DNA of 64,000 bases. It comes from Liriodendron chinense (lineage: Eukaryota > Streptophyta > Magnoliopsida > Magnoliales > Magnoliaceae). The position numbers and the translations under genes are program-made. Below, in pieces: positions 11,330-21,899 of this stretch. Each line of letters begins with the position of its first letter. The stretch's first letter is position 1. Location: positions 1 to 64,000 of the forward strand of contig PVNU02000089.1 in NCBI GenBank assembly GCA_003013855.2. Direction: 5' to 3'. Below the pieces are notes generated by a model, which saw only the letters and a program-made list of their open reading frames with translations, was not told where the DNA came from and made no database searches.

Positions 11330-11828
11330 GCAAGGGTGGCTGGCAGTTTTGGTCCAGAGCATAATGGCACTAGCCGTTTTCCAGCTGTTGTGAGAAACTA
11401 GCCGTTTATGGCAGTTTCTGACTGTTGTGCGTGTGCAAGTTACACACCTGAATGCTGGCTTACTCAATGGGTAGCCGTTTCCGACTGTTGGGCTAGCCAC
11501 ATGCAGCAGTTACTGCATGGTCTGGACCGTTATTGCATGAGCAGTTACACAGGTCCCTCTAATTAGCACTGCAGCTCTCTATAAAAAGCAGAGAGGTCTC
11601 TCTGTTAGACCTCCCACCCACAGCACCTCCTCTGTTCTGAACCCAGCCACCTTACCTACTACTTAGCTTCTGTCGCAGCGCGACTTGCACCAGTCTCGCT
11701 CCGGTCCGCGAGGTCGCGACCCATCTGCGACACGATGCGCACGTGCGAAGTGCCAAGTGCGCCACTAGTGCCTCTACAGCCACACTACATCACGTGCCCA
11801 CGCCCTCGCACCCAGCCCGAGCCCATAC

Positions 11829-11874
11829 CCGTGCCCGTGCCCGTGCCCGTGCCCGTGCCCGTGCGCGTGCGCGA
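11829..11874. repeat. GTGCCC hexanucleotide array in one LTR only
   Basis: About six CGTGCC units followed by GCGTGCGCG. At the equivalent place the 5' LTR has a single, imperfect unit (near 17450-17480). The array produces the Pro-Val/Arg-Ala/Thr-Gly repeat frames on both strands, which are not genes. Confidence 0.85.
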
Positions 11875-12599
11875 TGTTTGCACTGGAACACGCAAGCCAC
11901 CATTCTCCCTCTCTTCCACCATAAATAAGGTGCACAACACCCTACTTATAAAGAGGAAAAAATCCTTTCTCCCATCCGATATGGGACAAAAAATCAAATG
12001 CTTTTTTCTTTTAAAATTGTTTTCAAAAATAACCTTTTTCAACAATCCCCCACTTATTTTTTAAAATAATTTTAAAACAGAAAAAAACGGATGTCTGCCA
12101 GAGTATAAAAGATTATATGCATAAAGAAAGATATCTTTCAATTTGAATCCTTCTTTAGTATAAGTATTTCAAAGACCTATCGAAATTACTGGTAGCCGCA
12201 GCTTTGAACCAGTTATTTTTAGATAATAGGACCGAAAATACCACACACATACTTTCTAAGTATTATTTGAGTTCCCACAATTCTTGCTCAGCACATTTAA
12301 TGGCCTTTGTGCTTATCCTGTTTCATGAACGATCCCGAGAAAACTCTCATTCTCATGAGAGGCGGCACCACCTCTACGTTCATATAGGTGAAGTCCTTCC
12401 AGTGTCTCCGTTACTTTTAGACACTTGTCCTTAAGACTGGACTGCATTAAGAGTTTGTAAGACTCAACCCTCTATGTGTAACGGCCAGCACTATAATCCC
12501 GGATGAGGTATATATATATAATTTAGTACTAAAACTTTTCTCGTATCAGTGACTTGTTTTTACCCATTGAACCCTTATATAGAGATTTTCTAACTTTAG

Positions 12600-14040
12600 G
12601 TTAGGTTTCCATCACTGGTGAAATATTTTAAAAAGAGTTTCAACCCCATCCCTCTGAATGTTGTCCTTACTACCTCTCTCGTTAGAGGTTTAGTAAAAGG
12701 ATCAGCTAAGTTGTTATTTGACTTTACATGAGAAATTGCAATGACTCCATCTTGAATCAGTTGTCTTACATAGTCATGTATCAGACTTATATGTCTGGAT
12801 TTCCCATTATACGTGCTAATGTGGCTTCACTATCTCGATGTAGTGAGACAGCCGGTATCAGCTTCACATAGAATGGAATTTCTAAAAGAAGATCCCTAAG
12901 CCACTCAGCCTCTTTACCTATTGCAGTAAGGGCTATGAACTCAGACTCCATAGTTGAGTGAGTTATGCAGGTTTGTTTCTTTGATCCCCAAGATACAGCT
13001 GCACCTCCTAAGGTGAAAACCCATCCAATAGTGGATTTGTTGTCACCTGCACTCGATATCCAACTTGCATCGGTATATCCTTCCAATACAACTGGAAATT
13101 CTGAGTAAAATAACCCTAAGTCTTTGGTTGCTTTTAAATAACCAAGTACTCTTCATATTGCCTGCCTCTACACTGAGATTACTAGTAAACCTACTTAGTT
13201 TACTCACAGCATATGCGATATCTACTCTAGTGCATTTTATTGCATACATTAGACTTCCTATAACACTCGCATACTCTAATTGTGCAACCGTTCTTCCAGT
13301 ATTTTCATTTAACTTGATACTTGGATCGAATGGGGTTTTCTCTTCTTTAATATTCAGGTGTTTAAACTTGTTTATTATTTTCTTAATATAATGAGATTGG
13401 CATAACGCATAATCCCCACTATGAGTTTTTACTTTAATACCTAAAATGGTATCAACTTGTCCAAGATCTTTCATTTTAAATACGGAAGACAGAAACTTCT
13501 TTATTTCAGTTACACCTTCCATCTTGTTACTTATTATTAACATGTCATCAACATATAAACAAATAATAATTATATAGTTACTACTTGTTTTGTAATATAT
13601 GCATTTGTCTGCTACATTATGCATGAAACCATGAGAAAGTATTTTAGAATCAAATTTCTCATGCCACTGTTTAGGTGCTTGTTTTAATCCATACAATGAT
13701 TTAATTAGTTTACAGACTTTCTTCTCATTTCCTGGCAGAACGAACCCTTCAGGTTATTCCATGTATACCTCCTCGTCGAGGTCTCCATTCAGAAAAGCTG
13801 TCTTTACATCCATTTGATGAATATATAGCTGATGTATGGATACTAAAGCAAACATAATTCTAATGGATGTTATTCTTGCCACAGGTGAGTATGTATCAAA
13901 ATAATATATTCCTTCTTTTTGTCTTAATCCTTTAGCTACTAGTCTAGCTTTAAAGGTTTGAATAGTTCCATCAGTGTGATATTTCTTTCTAAATACCCAC
14001 TTACACCCTATGGGTTTAGAAGCTGGAGGTAGATCCACCA
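12600..14040 (-). pseudogene. Copia-1 reverse transcriptase and RNase H (broken)
   Basis: On the minus strand the frame starts with the typical Copia RT opening (GCKWVFRKKYHTDG, then KARLVAKG, then QMDVKTAFLNGDL) at 14038-13754. It breaks at a stop after EEVYME and resumes with MYGLKQAPKQWHEKFD. The catalytic YVDDML motif is intact. RNase H follows with YTDASW, STMESEFIAL and the conserved DPFTKPL towards 12640. A frameshift separates RT and RNase H near 13060-13140. The domains join viral-type cDNA synthesis and RNA removal in the retroelement particle; the stops mean this copy can no longer make them as one polyprotein. Confidence 0.9.
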
Positions 14041-14044
14041 GTTC

Positions 14045-15320
14045 CTAGGTCTGGTTTGACATAATCGAGTCCATCTCATCATTGATAGCTTCTTTCCAAA
14101 AAGTTGAATCTCTAGAAGTTATAGCTTCTCTATAGGTTGTTGGATCATCTTCTATAGTCATAACTATAGGTATCTTTCTAATGATATTCTCTCTATCTCC
14201 TTCTACGAGATGAAAAGAAATACGTTGAGAGTCTATCTGTTCAGGATCAAGACTCTTTTCTACTCTTACCCTTTGACTCCTACGTGGTTCTATTGGAGCT
14301 TCAACTTCTTGTTGAGCTTCTACCATAGGTTTCTCTATTGGAGTTTGGATTTCATTATCCTTTGACTGATAGTGAGTTTTCAAAGAACTCAACGTCTCTA
14401 GATTCTATAATTGTATTTGACTCTAATTCTAGGAGTCTATATGCTTTGCTATTTTGTGCATACCCTACAAAGACGCACTTAATAGCTCTGGATCCTAATT
14501 TAGTTCTTTTGGGATCAGGCATTCTACAATATTCGAGGCACTCCCACACTTTAAAATATCCTAGATTAGGTTTTCTACCTTTCCATACCTCATATGGTGA
14601 AGTATTAAACTTCTTAGAAGGAACCTTATTTAGGATGTGGCATGCTGCGAGAAGTGCTTCTCCCCAAAGTCCTAATGACAACTTTGCTTATATTAACATT
14701 GAGTTGACCATTTCTACTAAGGTTCTGTTTTTTCATTCAGCTATACAGTTCTGTTGTGGTGTGTACGGTGTAGTACATTGGTGTATTATGCCATGTTCTT
14801 CACAGAAGTTAGAGAATTCATTTGAAAAATACTCTCCTCTGTCGCTACGAAGAACTTTTATTTTCTTGTTAAGTTGATTTTTCACTTCTGCTTTATATAT
14901 CTTGAACATGCTGAGTGCTTCATCTTTATTCTTTAGAAGATATACATGTACATATCTGGAGTAATCATCGATGAAGGTTATAAAGTATCTTCTTCCTCCA
15001 CATGTAAGAATGTTATTTAACTCACAAATATCAGTGTGTATTAGTTCCAATATTTGAAATGATCTCTCAACACTAGGAAAATGTTTCTTCGTAAATTTTG
15101 ACCTTATGCACACTTCACTTTTGTCATTTTGACTATCTGTGTATGAGATTAAGCCATTCTTAGACATGAATTTTAAGGTACTATAACCTATATGTGCTAA
15201 TCTACCATGCCACAATGCTACAGATTCAATCATATACGCAGAAAAGTTACTTTCATTCAAGGAAAACTTTATCATCCCATTACAAGCATATCCCTTACCA
15301 ACGAAATTCTCGTTCTTCAA
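14045..15320 (-). pseudogene. Copia-1 integrase and integrase-RT linker (broken)
   Basis: The minus-strand frame carries the GAG-pre-integrase zinc region (LWHGRLAHIGYSTL, then a cysteine), then the integrase core: HTDIC with the first Asp, FIDDYSRYVHVYLL, VLRSDRGEYFS with the second Asp, and the HGIIHQCTTPYTPQQN region with the catalytic Glu just upstream. It breaks near 14733 and resumes as the C-terminal part (VWKGRKPNLGYFKVWECLEY, KCVFVGYAQNSKAYR). The acidic linker (PRRSQRVRVEKSLDP) at 14045-14392 leads to RT and ends in a stop. 'NCIAE' stands where Copia elements usually read NGVAE. Confidence 0.9.
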
Positions 15321-15346
15321 TAGAATCAGTTTTCCTGACTCAAATA

Positions 15347-15850
15347 CTACCCGTATCCAGGTTTTCCCAGAAGATCCCCAGAAACTAAGTTTCGCCTCAT
15401 GTTAGGGACATGCAGTACATTAGTTAGGATCATTTTCTTTCCAAAGATAAAGACTAGTTCCACGGTTCCTTTGCCTACGACCTTCGATCGGACTTCATTA
15501 CCCATTTGGACCTCTTGATCATCGGTCACGCCCTCATAAGTTTTAAAGGCTGATCTGTCATAGCTTACATGGACTGTGACAACTGTATCATACCACCAAC
15601 CAGGTACTTTGCCTTGGATCATGTTTACCTCAGTGATCATGGCAACTATGTCTTCTTCAACTGCACTTGCCTCATTCTTCGATTTTCGAAGACGGCATAC
15701 TCGAGCGTAATGCCCGATTTTCCCACAGACATGGCAAGGGCCTTTGAACTTTCCATTCTTCTTCTGTGGTTTCTTGAATTTTCCTTTATTGGGTTTCAGG
15801 GAACCGTTCTTCTTGGGATTCTTGTTTTGGGTACTTTCTACTGCTTGCAC
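15347..15850 (-). pseudogene. Copia-1 zinc knuckle and protease; catalytic glycine lost
   Basis: The minus-strand frame has a nucleocapsid knuckle C-HVC-GKIGH-YARVC that still fits CX2CX4HX4C, after a Lys/Asn-rich stretch. The protease follows with WWYDTVVTVHV, where the family has WWYDTGATVHV or a close variant, so the Asp is kept but the Gly of the DTG triad is Val. The frame continues to VLHVPNMRRNLVSGDLL, the usual protease end, and then shifts frame before integrase. The mutation should kill aspartic protease activity. Confidence 0.85.
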
Positions 15851-15895
15851 CTTAGATGAGGAATTTCCATTTCTATTTTCCTTTTCACAGTTTCA

Positions 15896-16512
15896 AAATT
15901 CTTCCTCTATTCGGATATGTTTCTGGATTTGTTCCAGTGAATAATCCTCGATTTTATGTAGCAATTTCTTCCTATATTCTGTCCAACTCGGGGGGGCAAT
16001 TTTGCGATAATAGCCCCGACTTGGAAAGCTTCAGGGATATCAAATTTTAGGGCACTAGTTTTACCAACAATTAGCTGTAGTTCTTCGATTTGGGCTAGCA
16101 GTGATTTGTTATCCACCATGGCGTAGTCGAAATAGCTAACTACGAGATATTTGTTCGTACCTTCTTCTTCGGCTTTGAATTTGAACTCGAGAGCGGTCCA
16201 AATTTCTTTAGCAGATTCGGTTATGGTGTATTGATCATACAGACAATCAGACAGCGTGTTCAGGATGTGTCCACGACACAGTAGATTATCTTCTTCTTTT
16301 TTGATGCGTGCGTTGATCTGCTCAGTCGTATCTTTATCAGTAGCTGGAGGAAGCGGCTTCAAGTTCGGGTCTAAGATATAGAATATCTTCAACGCCGTAA
16401 GAAGGAATTTTATCTTATCCTGCCATCTGGTAAAATTGGTTCCATCGAACCGGTTCAGACGAATTAGATCCTAGTTCATCAATTTGATTGATGATACCCC
16501 TTCGGTTTCCAT
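15896..16512 (-). pseudogene. Copia-1 gag (broken)
   Basis: A minus-strand ATG at 16510-16512 opens a frame with the gag signature (RFDGTNFTRWQDKIKFLL, then LKIFYILDP). An in-frame stop lies early, about 14 codons in. The long open part, 16392-15907, includes LWTALEFKFKAEEEGTNKYLV-like gag text (IWTALEFKF, then FDYAMVDNKSLLAQIEELQ). The frame shifts at a run of seven G at 15990-15998; after it the family text (YRKKLLHKIEDYSLEQIQ type) appears in a neighbouring frame. The G run could be a real indel or a sequencing error. Confidence 0.85.
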
Positions 16513-16538
16513 ATCAAAAAAAAATTACGCTTTAAGAT

Positions 16539-17664
16539 TGTTGATAAATTCTTTTATCTCAGAAAATAAATTAAATGGAAAAACCGAGAAATAAGGATAG
16601 GCTGAAGCACGTGAAAAACACGTTGTCCTTAAAGCGTAATTTGCCCCTACTCAAATTATTTTGAGTCTGCTGATAGGTTGCAAGTGGATTGCTTCTAGGA
16701 TACGACGAGCCTTATATGGTTCTGCGTTCAGCAAAAAATGAAGGAACCACTATGGAACTCAGTAACACACTCTGGCATATAAAGAAAAGAAAGAGAGAAC
16801 AAGAATTGAGGTCTTCTTCTTGTAGCAGTAGACCACTACGCTGGTCTAAGTGGCTTGGTTTGAATCAACCAAACCGAGAGCTAATAGACTCAGATGGGTG
16901 CTGGTTCAGTAGTGATGGTTGTGATTGTTGTTGTTGTGTTGGAATGAACTAGACCTGTCCGGTTTATATAGGCAAGGGTGGCTGGCAGCTTTGGTCCAGA
17001 GCCATAATGGCACTAGCCGTTTTCTGGCTGTTGTGAGAAACTAGCCGTTTATGGCAATTTTTTACTGTTGTGCATGTGGGAGTTACACACCTGCATGCTG
17101 GCTGTTTAGACTCAATGGGTAGCCGTTTCTGACTGTTGGGCTAGCCACATACAACTGTTACTGCATGGTCTGGACCATTATTGCTTGAGCAGTTACACAG
17201 GTCCTTCTAATTAGCACTGCAGCTCTCTATCAAACCTCCCACCCATAGCACCTCCTCTGTTCCGAACCCAGCCACCTTACCTACTACCTAGCCTCTGCCG
17301 CACCACGACTCGCACCAGTCTCGCTCCGGTCAGCTAGGTCGCGACCCATCTACGACACGATGCGCACGTGCAAAGTGCCAAGTGCGCCACTAGCGCCTCT
17401 ACAACCACACTGCCTCACGTGCCCACGCCCTCACACCTAGCCCGAGCCTGTGCCATTGCCCGTGTGCATGCGCGTGCGCGGTGTTCCAGTGCTTCGCATT
17501 GGAACACGCAAGCCACCATTCTCCCTCTCTTCCACCATAAATAAGTAAAGTGCACAACACCCTACTTATAAAGAGGAAAAAATCCTTTCTCCCATCCGAT
17601 ATAGGACAAAAAACCAAACGCTTTTTTCTTTTAAAATTGTTTTAAAAAATAACCTTTTTCAACA
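16539..17664 (-). repeat. Copia-1 5' LTR (right in window)
   Basis: 1126 bp, TGTTGATAAATT to TTTTTCAACA, near-identical to the left LTR apart from point changes, a loss near 17229 (the left copy has about 25 extra bases, TAAAAAGCAGAGAGGTCTCT...) and the hexanucleotide difference. The likely TATA box CTATATAAA on the minus strand is at 16963-16971. Confidence 0.9.
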
Positions 17665-17800
17665 GAAATAGCCCTACACGTTAACTCTGACCGCCAAATG
17701 GAATAACATTAACTTGTGGAAAGTACCATCTTTTGCCCTATTGCATGGAAACCTGCGTGTGCATGCTCTCCCGTCATATTGGCCAACATTCCCAGAAACT
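17665..17800 (+). repeat. Right part of the block split by Copia-1
   Basis: It begins with the GAAAT target duplication and continues AGCCCTACACGTTAAC, matching 52013-52150 (AGCCCTACACATTAACC, then the GTGTGTGCATGCTCT region). Confidence 0.8.
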
Positions 17801-17839
17801 ACATTACAATTGAGATAAAAATGGATTGTGATTTGGACG

Positions 17840-18005
17840 TTATGAAGGTTTAAATGGTAGGTGTCACTACCACTACTTCATATGATGTGGTCCATTTGAG
17901 CTTTGGATCTGCCTCTCTTTTTTGGTAATAGACTAAAATGATGTGGCAAAGTCGATGGACAGTGTGGATAAAATCCATACATCATGGTGGCCCCTCAGAG
18001 CCCTT
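17840..18005. mobile_element. Palindromic MITE copy 9, right half only
   Basis: TGATGTGGTCCATTTGAGC and CATACATCATGGTGGCCCC show the right arm. No left arm is present. Confidence 0.6.
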
Positions 18006-18266
18006 GCCCGTTCCAATCCAAAGATGGCCGGGGTTGGATGCAATCCACTTTCAGTTGTCAACTACAACTGGAGGTGGGCATCGAGTCGAGTCGAGTCGAG
18101 TCGGACCGAGTGAGGGCCACCCCGACTTGATTTCGGTACTGAGTCCAGCATGCCTGACTCGATCTGAGATTGGGTCTAGCATAGAGTAACCCGGACCGAG
18201 ACCGAGTCCAACTCGATCACAGGGATCGAGTCAGGTTGAGTCAGTACCAAGTCAGGTTTAGTTATG

Positions 18267-18267
<1 letters not shown>

Positions 18268-18302
<35 letters not shown>
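18268..18302. repeat. (GT)n microsatellite
   Basis: About 17 GT units. Confidence 0.9.
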
Positions 18303-18303
<1 letters not shown>

Positions 18304-18379
18304 GTATCCTGTCAGTATCTGTCCTCCCTTTTTTGGAGATTTTTAACATGTTTGAAACATATTAAATTATGATTTTTTA

Positions 18380-18550
18380 TTTTTTTTTGTATTCTCGGCC
18401 CATGCCTAGCCCTACCCGTTCCCGACTCGACTTGGCTTGTAGCACCTGGAGGTACTGTCATGGTGTCTCGAACCTGAGACCCGTTGGTTGTCAAACTCGG
18501 ACACAACCATTGAGGTAACAGGGTGTTGACAAAGGCAATATAATTCACAA
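18380..18550 (-). mobile_element. tRNA-derived SINE
   Basis: On the minus strand CCTCAATGGTTG stands as an A-box-like start and GGTCTCAGGTTCGAGACACC holds a clear B box (GGTTCGAGACA). The 3' part GGGAACGGGTAGGGCTAGG is followed by a long A-rich tail (the T run at 18375-18389). It is the same family as 59515-60326. Confidence 0.65.
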
Positions 18551-18860
18551 CACTTCGTTGTCATAGACCAACCCAGCCCGGATGCACCCAACTCAGCCCA
18601 ATCCAATCAAACGCACCCAACCCACCCAAATTTGTGAAATAACCCTATTCAACCCCAATTTCTCAAAACCTCCAAATTAGGTAACCCTAGCATGGAGTAT
18701 TTCACAAGAATAGGTGAAATAGAGGTCTTCCCAAACAAAAATTACCTTAATTTGGAGAGCTAGGTGACTGTTGAGAGTCGGCGGCAAACGGGTGGCTGTC
18801 TTCCCGAATCAAGTTGCTGTCGAGACGAGTGGCCGAGCAGGTGGCTGTCAAGTTCAAGCT

Positions 18861-18861
<1 letters not shown>

Positions 18862-18913
<52 letters not shown>

Positions 18914-18926
18914 GAGGAGGAGGAGG
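18862..18926. repeat. (GA)n then (GAG)n microsatellite
   Basis: About 24 GA units grading into five GAG/GGA units. The overlapping Arg/Glu-rich frames are repeat products. Confidence 0.9.
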
Positions 18927-19022
18927 ACTGGAGGAGGGTGGGTGCTTGTCGAGCTCGAGCTCGGGCTACGGAGTCGAGGAGGAGGGAGGGAGAGAGGCCG
19001 GGTCAGGTGTGGGTAAGTTAGG

Positions 19023-19023
<1 letters not shown>

Positions 19024-19089
<66 letters not shown>
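19024..19089. repeat. (AT)n microsatellite
   Basis: About 32 AT units without interruption. Confidence 0.95.
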
Positions 19090-19093
<4 letters not shown>

Positions 19094-19304
19094 CCGAACT
19101 TGGGCCGAGTTGAGTCAGCATCGAGTCGGATTTCGGGTCAATTCGAAGCGATGATCTGGGTGACTCAAACTCCACTCAGTTTTATTTCGGATTGCGTGAA
19201 GTCTACTTGGACCGCCCGACTTACACGCTCGATTCGGATAGACTCAAGTCGGATGAGTCGAGTTTGCCGAGTTGACTTGACCCGTGCCTAACTTTAATTA
19301 CAAC

Positions 19305-20030
19305 AGATGATTTCTACAGATTTCACACAATCCCATGTGGCAAGTGTTGCAGAAAGCCCCGTTCTTCTGATGCATGCGAGTGCACTTGTTTCCCTACGAA
19401 ACTGTCGACATGTTCCCAACCCTTACTGCAAGCAGAACCCTGTACATCGACCCACAAGCACACATTTTATACACCGAACATGTCGACATCTGAGATTTGT
19501 GTCGACATCTGAGATTTCCATCATTTAACGCAAACAGTACTTTAGGTTTTAAGGCTCAGAAGGCAAGTCCTTTCATTCCTCATATGGTCCGCATCATTGG
19601 TTTCTGCCGTTTGAGCTTGAACCCGCAACGTACTCAATCTCTTTGCATTTCTGTTCTTAAGTAGCCATCTATCAGCATGCTGACAAGCAAAAGGTTAGGA
19701 TTGTCCTAATGAACGAGATTTATGGGAAACCATCCAGCCATAGTGGGACCCACCAGACCAACGGTCTGGATCTCTGAACTACATTGGCATTATATAATTC
19801 CTCATTTACACCATGTCTGGACGTCTTAATTCTCCTGCCAGATGAAAGAAAATTTGTTACAACTATCTGCTTTTATTATGAGCTATGATCACCCAACCAA
19901 AGTACCACTTTAGAGTCCTAAGCAATAGAAAGTGAAAACTACTGAATTGATGTCTCAAAATGATGCCTGGAGTACTTGATTCTCTACTTAAATCATGACA
20001 TTGATTGGATGTTTAATGCCATTTGGTTGA
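19305..20030. other. Non-coding stretch, no gene seen
   Basis: The only structure noticed is a short tandem duplication of TGTCGACATCTGAGATTT at 19480-19518. No coding similarity was recognised on either strand. Confidence 0.5.
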
Positions 20031-20121
20031 ACTAATTTATGCCCCCCATTTTTCTTTTCTCTTTTCATTCTCGGCCGGAACCGAACTGCGACCTGGCCCT
20101 ACCCTATCACACGACCCAGAG

Positions 20122-20750
20122 TGTTGAGTGTGGAGTCCGGTCAAAGTAGACAATGGTCGGGCGCCCGGACGGTTTGTTGACCAAGCGCCCGATATTCATG
20201 CATTTTGAGCCATATACCACTGGACTGTTCTGTGAACAGCCAGGCGCCCGGTGGTCAAAGTGACCAGCGCCCGATAATACCCAGATTTAAGCTTTTTGTT
20301 GCTGGACGATTTTTGTAATGGCCGGTCGCTTGACCCAGTTATGATCGAGCGCCCGACCGGCCACGGACTTAAAGTGCGGGTTTCCTATTTTGTGTTTTAA
20401 TTACAGGGTGTATTATATAAAAGGGTGTAAACCAGGATTAGACAAAGGGGATTAGGGCTTCTATACGTCCAAGGTGAGAAAAAGGCGAGAGGATTAGTAG
20501 AAGGGTCATCTCTGTGCATGGGAGCATAGGAGAAGGTAAGTGTATTACGTGTAACTTCGTTCTTCTTCATAGTGAAGTTTGCACCCATGATTTTTTACTT
20601 ATTGGGGTTTTTCCACGTAAAATTCTGTCTTGTGGATTGTTAGTTTGTGTAATTCTACTTCTAGTTATTATTTTCTTCCTGTTTATCGTTTGTGGGTGAG
20701 ACCGGAGATTGGATCTCGGTTCACCGGCGTTGTTGGCATGCTACGCGACA
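20122..20750 (+). repeat. Copia-2 5' LTR
   Basis: 629 bp, TGTTGAGTGTGG to GCTACGCGACA. It contains repeated GGGCGCCCG/GCGCCCGA motifs and a TATA-like TATTATATAAAAGG near 20409-20424 ahead of TGTAAACC. Confidence 0.92.
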
Positions 20751-20752
20751 AC

Positions 20753-20764
20753 TGGTATCAAAGC
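20753..20764 (+). other. Copia-2 primer binding site
   Basis: TGGTATCAAAGC, one base different from the canonical TGGTATCAGAGC complementary to the 3' end of plant initiator tRNA-Met, two bases after the LTR. Confidence 0.85.
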
Positions 20765-20789
20765 TATTGGTTTAGTTCAAGTGGGAGCG

Positions 20790-21418
20790 ATGACGGAAGA
20801 TGGAAAAACTAGAATTGAGAAGTTTGATGGTTCAAACTTTGCCTTCTGGAAGATGCAGATGGAGGATTATTTGTATCAGAAGGACCTCTACATTCCTCTA
20901 TGAGGAAAAGAGAAGAAACCAGAGAAGATGACAGATGATGAATGGGCTTTAGTGGATCGGAAGGCTTTAGGAACGATCTGACTCTCTTTGTCAAAGAGCG
21001 TCACCTTCAATATATCCAAAGTAAAGACCACAAAAGAATTAATGCAGGCTTTTGCTACGATGTATGAGAAACCCTCGGCATCCAATAAGGTTCATCTTAT
21101 GAAACGACTATTCAACATGAAGATGTCAGATGGTGGGGGCGTGGCTGATTGGAATCCGTTCGCATCACTTTTGATGATGAGATCAGGGCACTATTAATCT
21201 TGTCCAGTTTTTCAGACAGTTGGGATGATTTGGTGATTGCTGTGAGCAATTCTTCAGGATCTACGAAGTTGAAATTCGATGATGTGGCCGCTCTAATTCT
21301 AAGCAAAGAATCTAAAAGGAAGGCATTGGGAACTTCAGGGGATTCAAGAAATGCTCTAAACGTTGAAGGAAGAGGAAGATCTTCGAACAAAGGAGGCAAT
21401 AAACACGGGCGTTTCTAA
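20790..21418 (+). pseudogene. Copia-2 gag (broken)
   Basis: The ATG at 20790 opens TEDGKTRIEKFDGSNFAFWK, the usual Tork-type gag start, followed by QMEDYLYQKDLYIPL and a stop at about codon 38. It continues through further stops: MTDDEWALVDRKALGTI, TTKELMQAFATMYEKPSASN, KVHLMKRLFNMKM. From 21149 the text continues in another frame (ITFDDEIRALLILSSFSDSW). Gag would form the particle around the RNA. Confidence 0.88.
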
Positions 21419-21419
21419 G

Positions 21420-21860
21420 TCGAGGAATAATTCCAAGGGACCAAAAGACAAGGACGGGTGTTGGTATTGCGGGAAGAAGGGACACATGAAGCGTGATTGC
21501 AGGGCGCTTAAGAAACAAGAAGGAAGCTCTCAAGGTGGAAAGGATTCAGTGAATTTATCTAAGGAGAGTGACACAGAAGCATTGATCTTGTCTCTCGATG
21601 CGTGTAATGAGCCTTGGGTTATAGACTCAGGTGCTTAATTCGTTTCACTTCATCAAAAGAAGCTCTTCATGATTATGTGTCAGGTAACTTTGGAAGAATC
21701 TACCTGAGTGATGATGAGTCATGCAGTATTGTTGGCAATGGAGACGTTCACCTAAGTTAAAAAGACAGAACGGTCTTGAAGTTGAAGGATGTCAAACATG
21801 TACCGAGTTTGAGACGGAATTTGATCTCAATGGGGTAGTTGGCCGATACTAGATATGTGA
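21420..21860 (+). pseudogene. Copia-2 zinc knuckle and protease (broken)
   Basis: CWYCGKKGHMKRDC is a complete CX2CX4HX4C nucleocapsid knuckle at about 21459-21500. The protease active-site text PWVIDSGA ends at a stop at 21636, immediately after the catalytic DSG, and the rest of the protease is riddled with stops. Confidence 0.88.
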
Positions 21861-21899
21861 CGACATTCACGAACGATTGATGAAAGGTCACAAAAGGTG

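Larger units (their letters stand above)
10895..12044 (-). repeat. Copia-1 3' LTR (left in window)
   Basis: 1150 bp. The outer terminus reads TATTGATAAATT where the other LTR reads TGTTGATAAATT, so the terminal TG has become TA. The inner end is TTTTTCAACA. On the sense (minus) strand CTATATAAA at 11321-11329 is a likely TATA box. It carries a GTGCCC hexanucleotide expansion at 11829-11866 that the other LTR lacks. Confidence 0.9.
10895..17664 (-). mobile_element. Copia-1: LTR retrotransposon with two LTRs, decayed coding region
   Basis: A 6.8-kb element read on the minus strand. The LTRs are 10895-12044 and 16539-17664, flanked by the perfect five-base target duplication GAAAT (10890-10894 and 17665-17669). 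The domain order on the minus strand is gag, CCHC knuckle, protease, integrase, reverse transcriptase, RNase H, which is the Copia order. A polypurine tract (AAGTGGGGGAT on the minus strand, 12045-12055) abuts the 3' LTR. Several stops and frameshifts break the coding region, so it cannot be autonomous. The leader between the 5' LTR and gag is only about 26 bases and has no recognisable initiator-Met primer binding site. Confidence 0.95.
18069..19296. mobile_element. hAT-type nonautonomous element rich in TCGAG and microsatellites
   Basis: The left end reads TGGAGGTGGGCATCGAGTC; the right end, complemented, reads TAAAGTTAGGCACGGGTC. The flanks ACTACAAC (18061-18068) and ATTACAAC (19297-19304) match at 7 of 8 bases, the hAT target-duplication length. 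The ends are rich in GAGTCGAGTCGG-type motifs in inverted orientation. Inside are (GT)n, a SINE, (GA)n and (AT)n. No transposase is present. Confidence 0.65.

Noticed and set aside
11735..12064. 109-aa frame with Pro-Val repeats, and its antisense Gly-Thr repeat frame
   Set aside because: Created by the GTGCCC hexanucleotide array in the LTR; absent from the second LTR.
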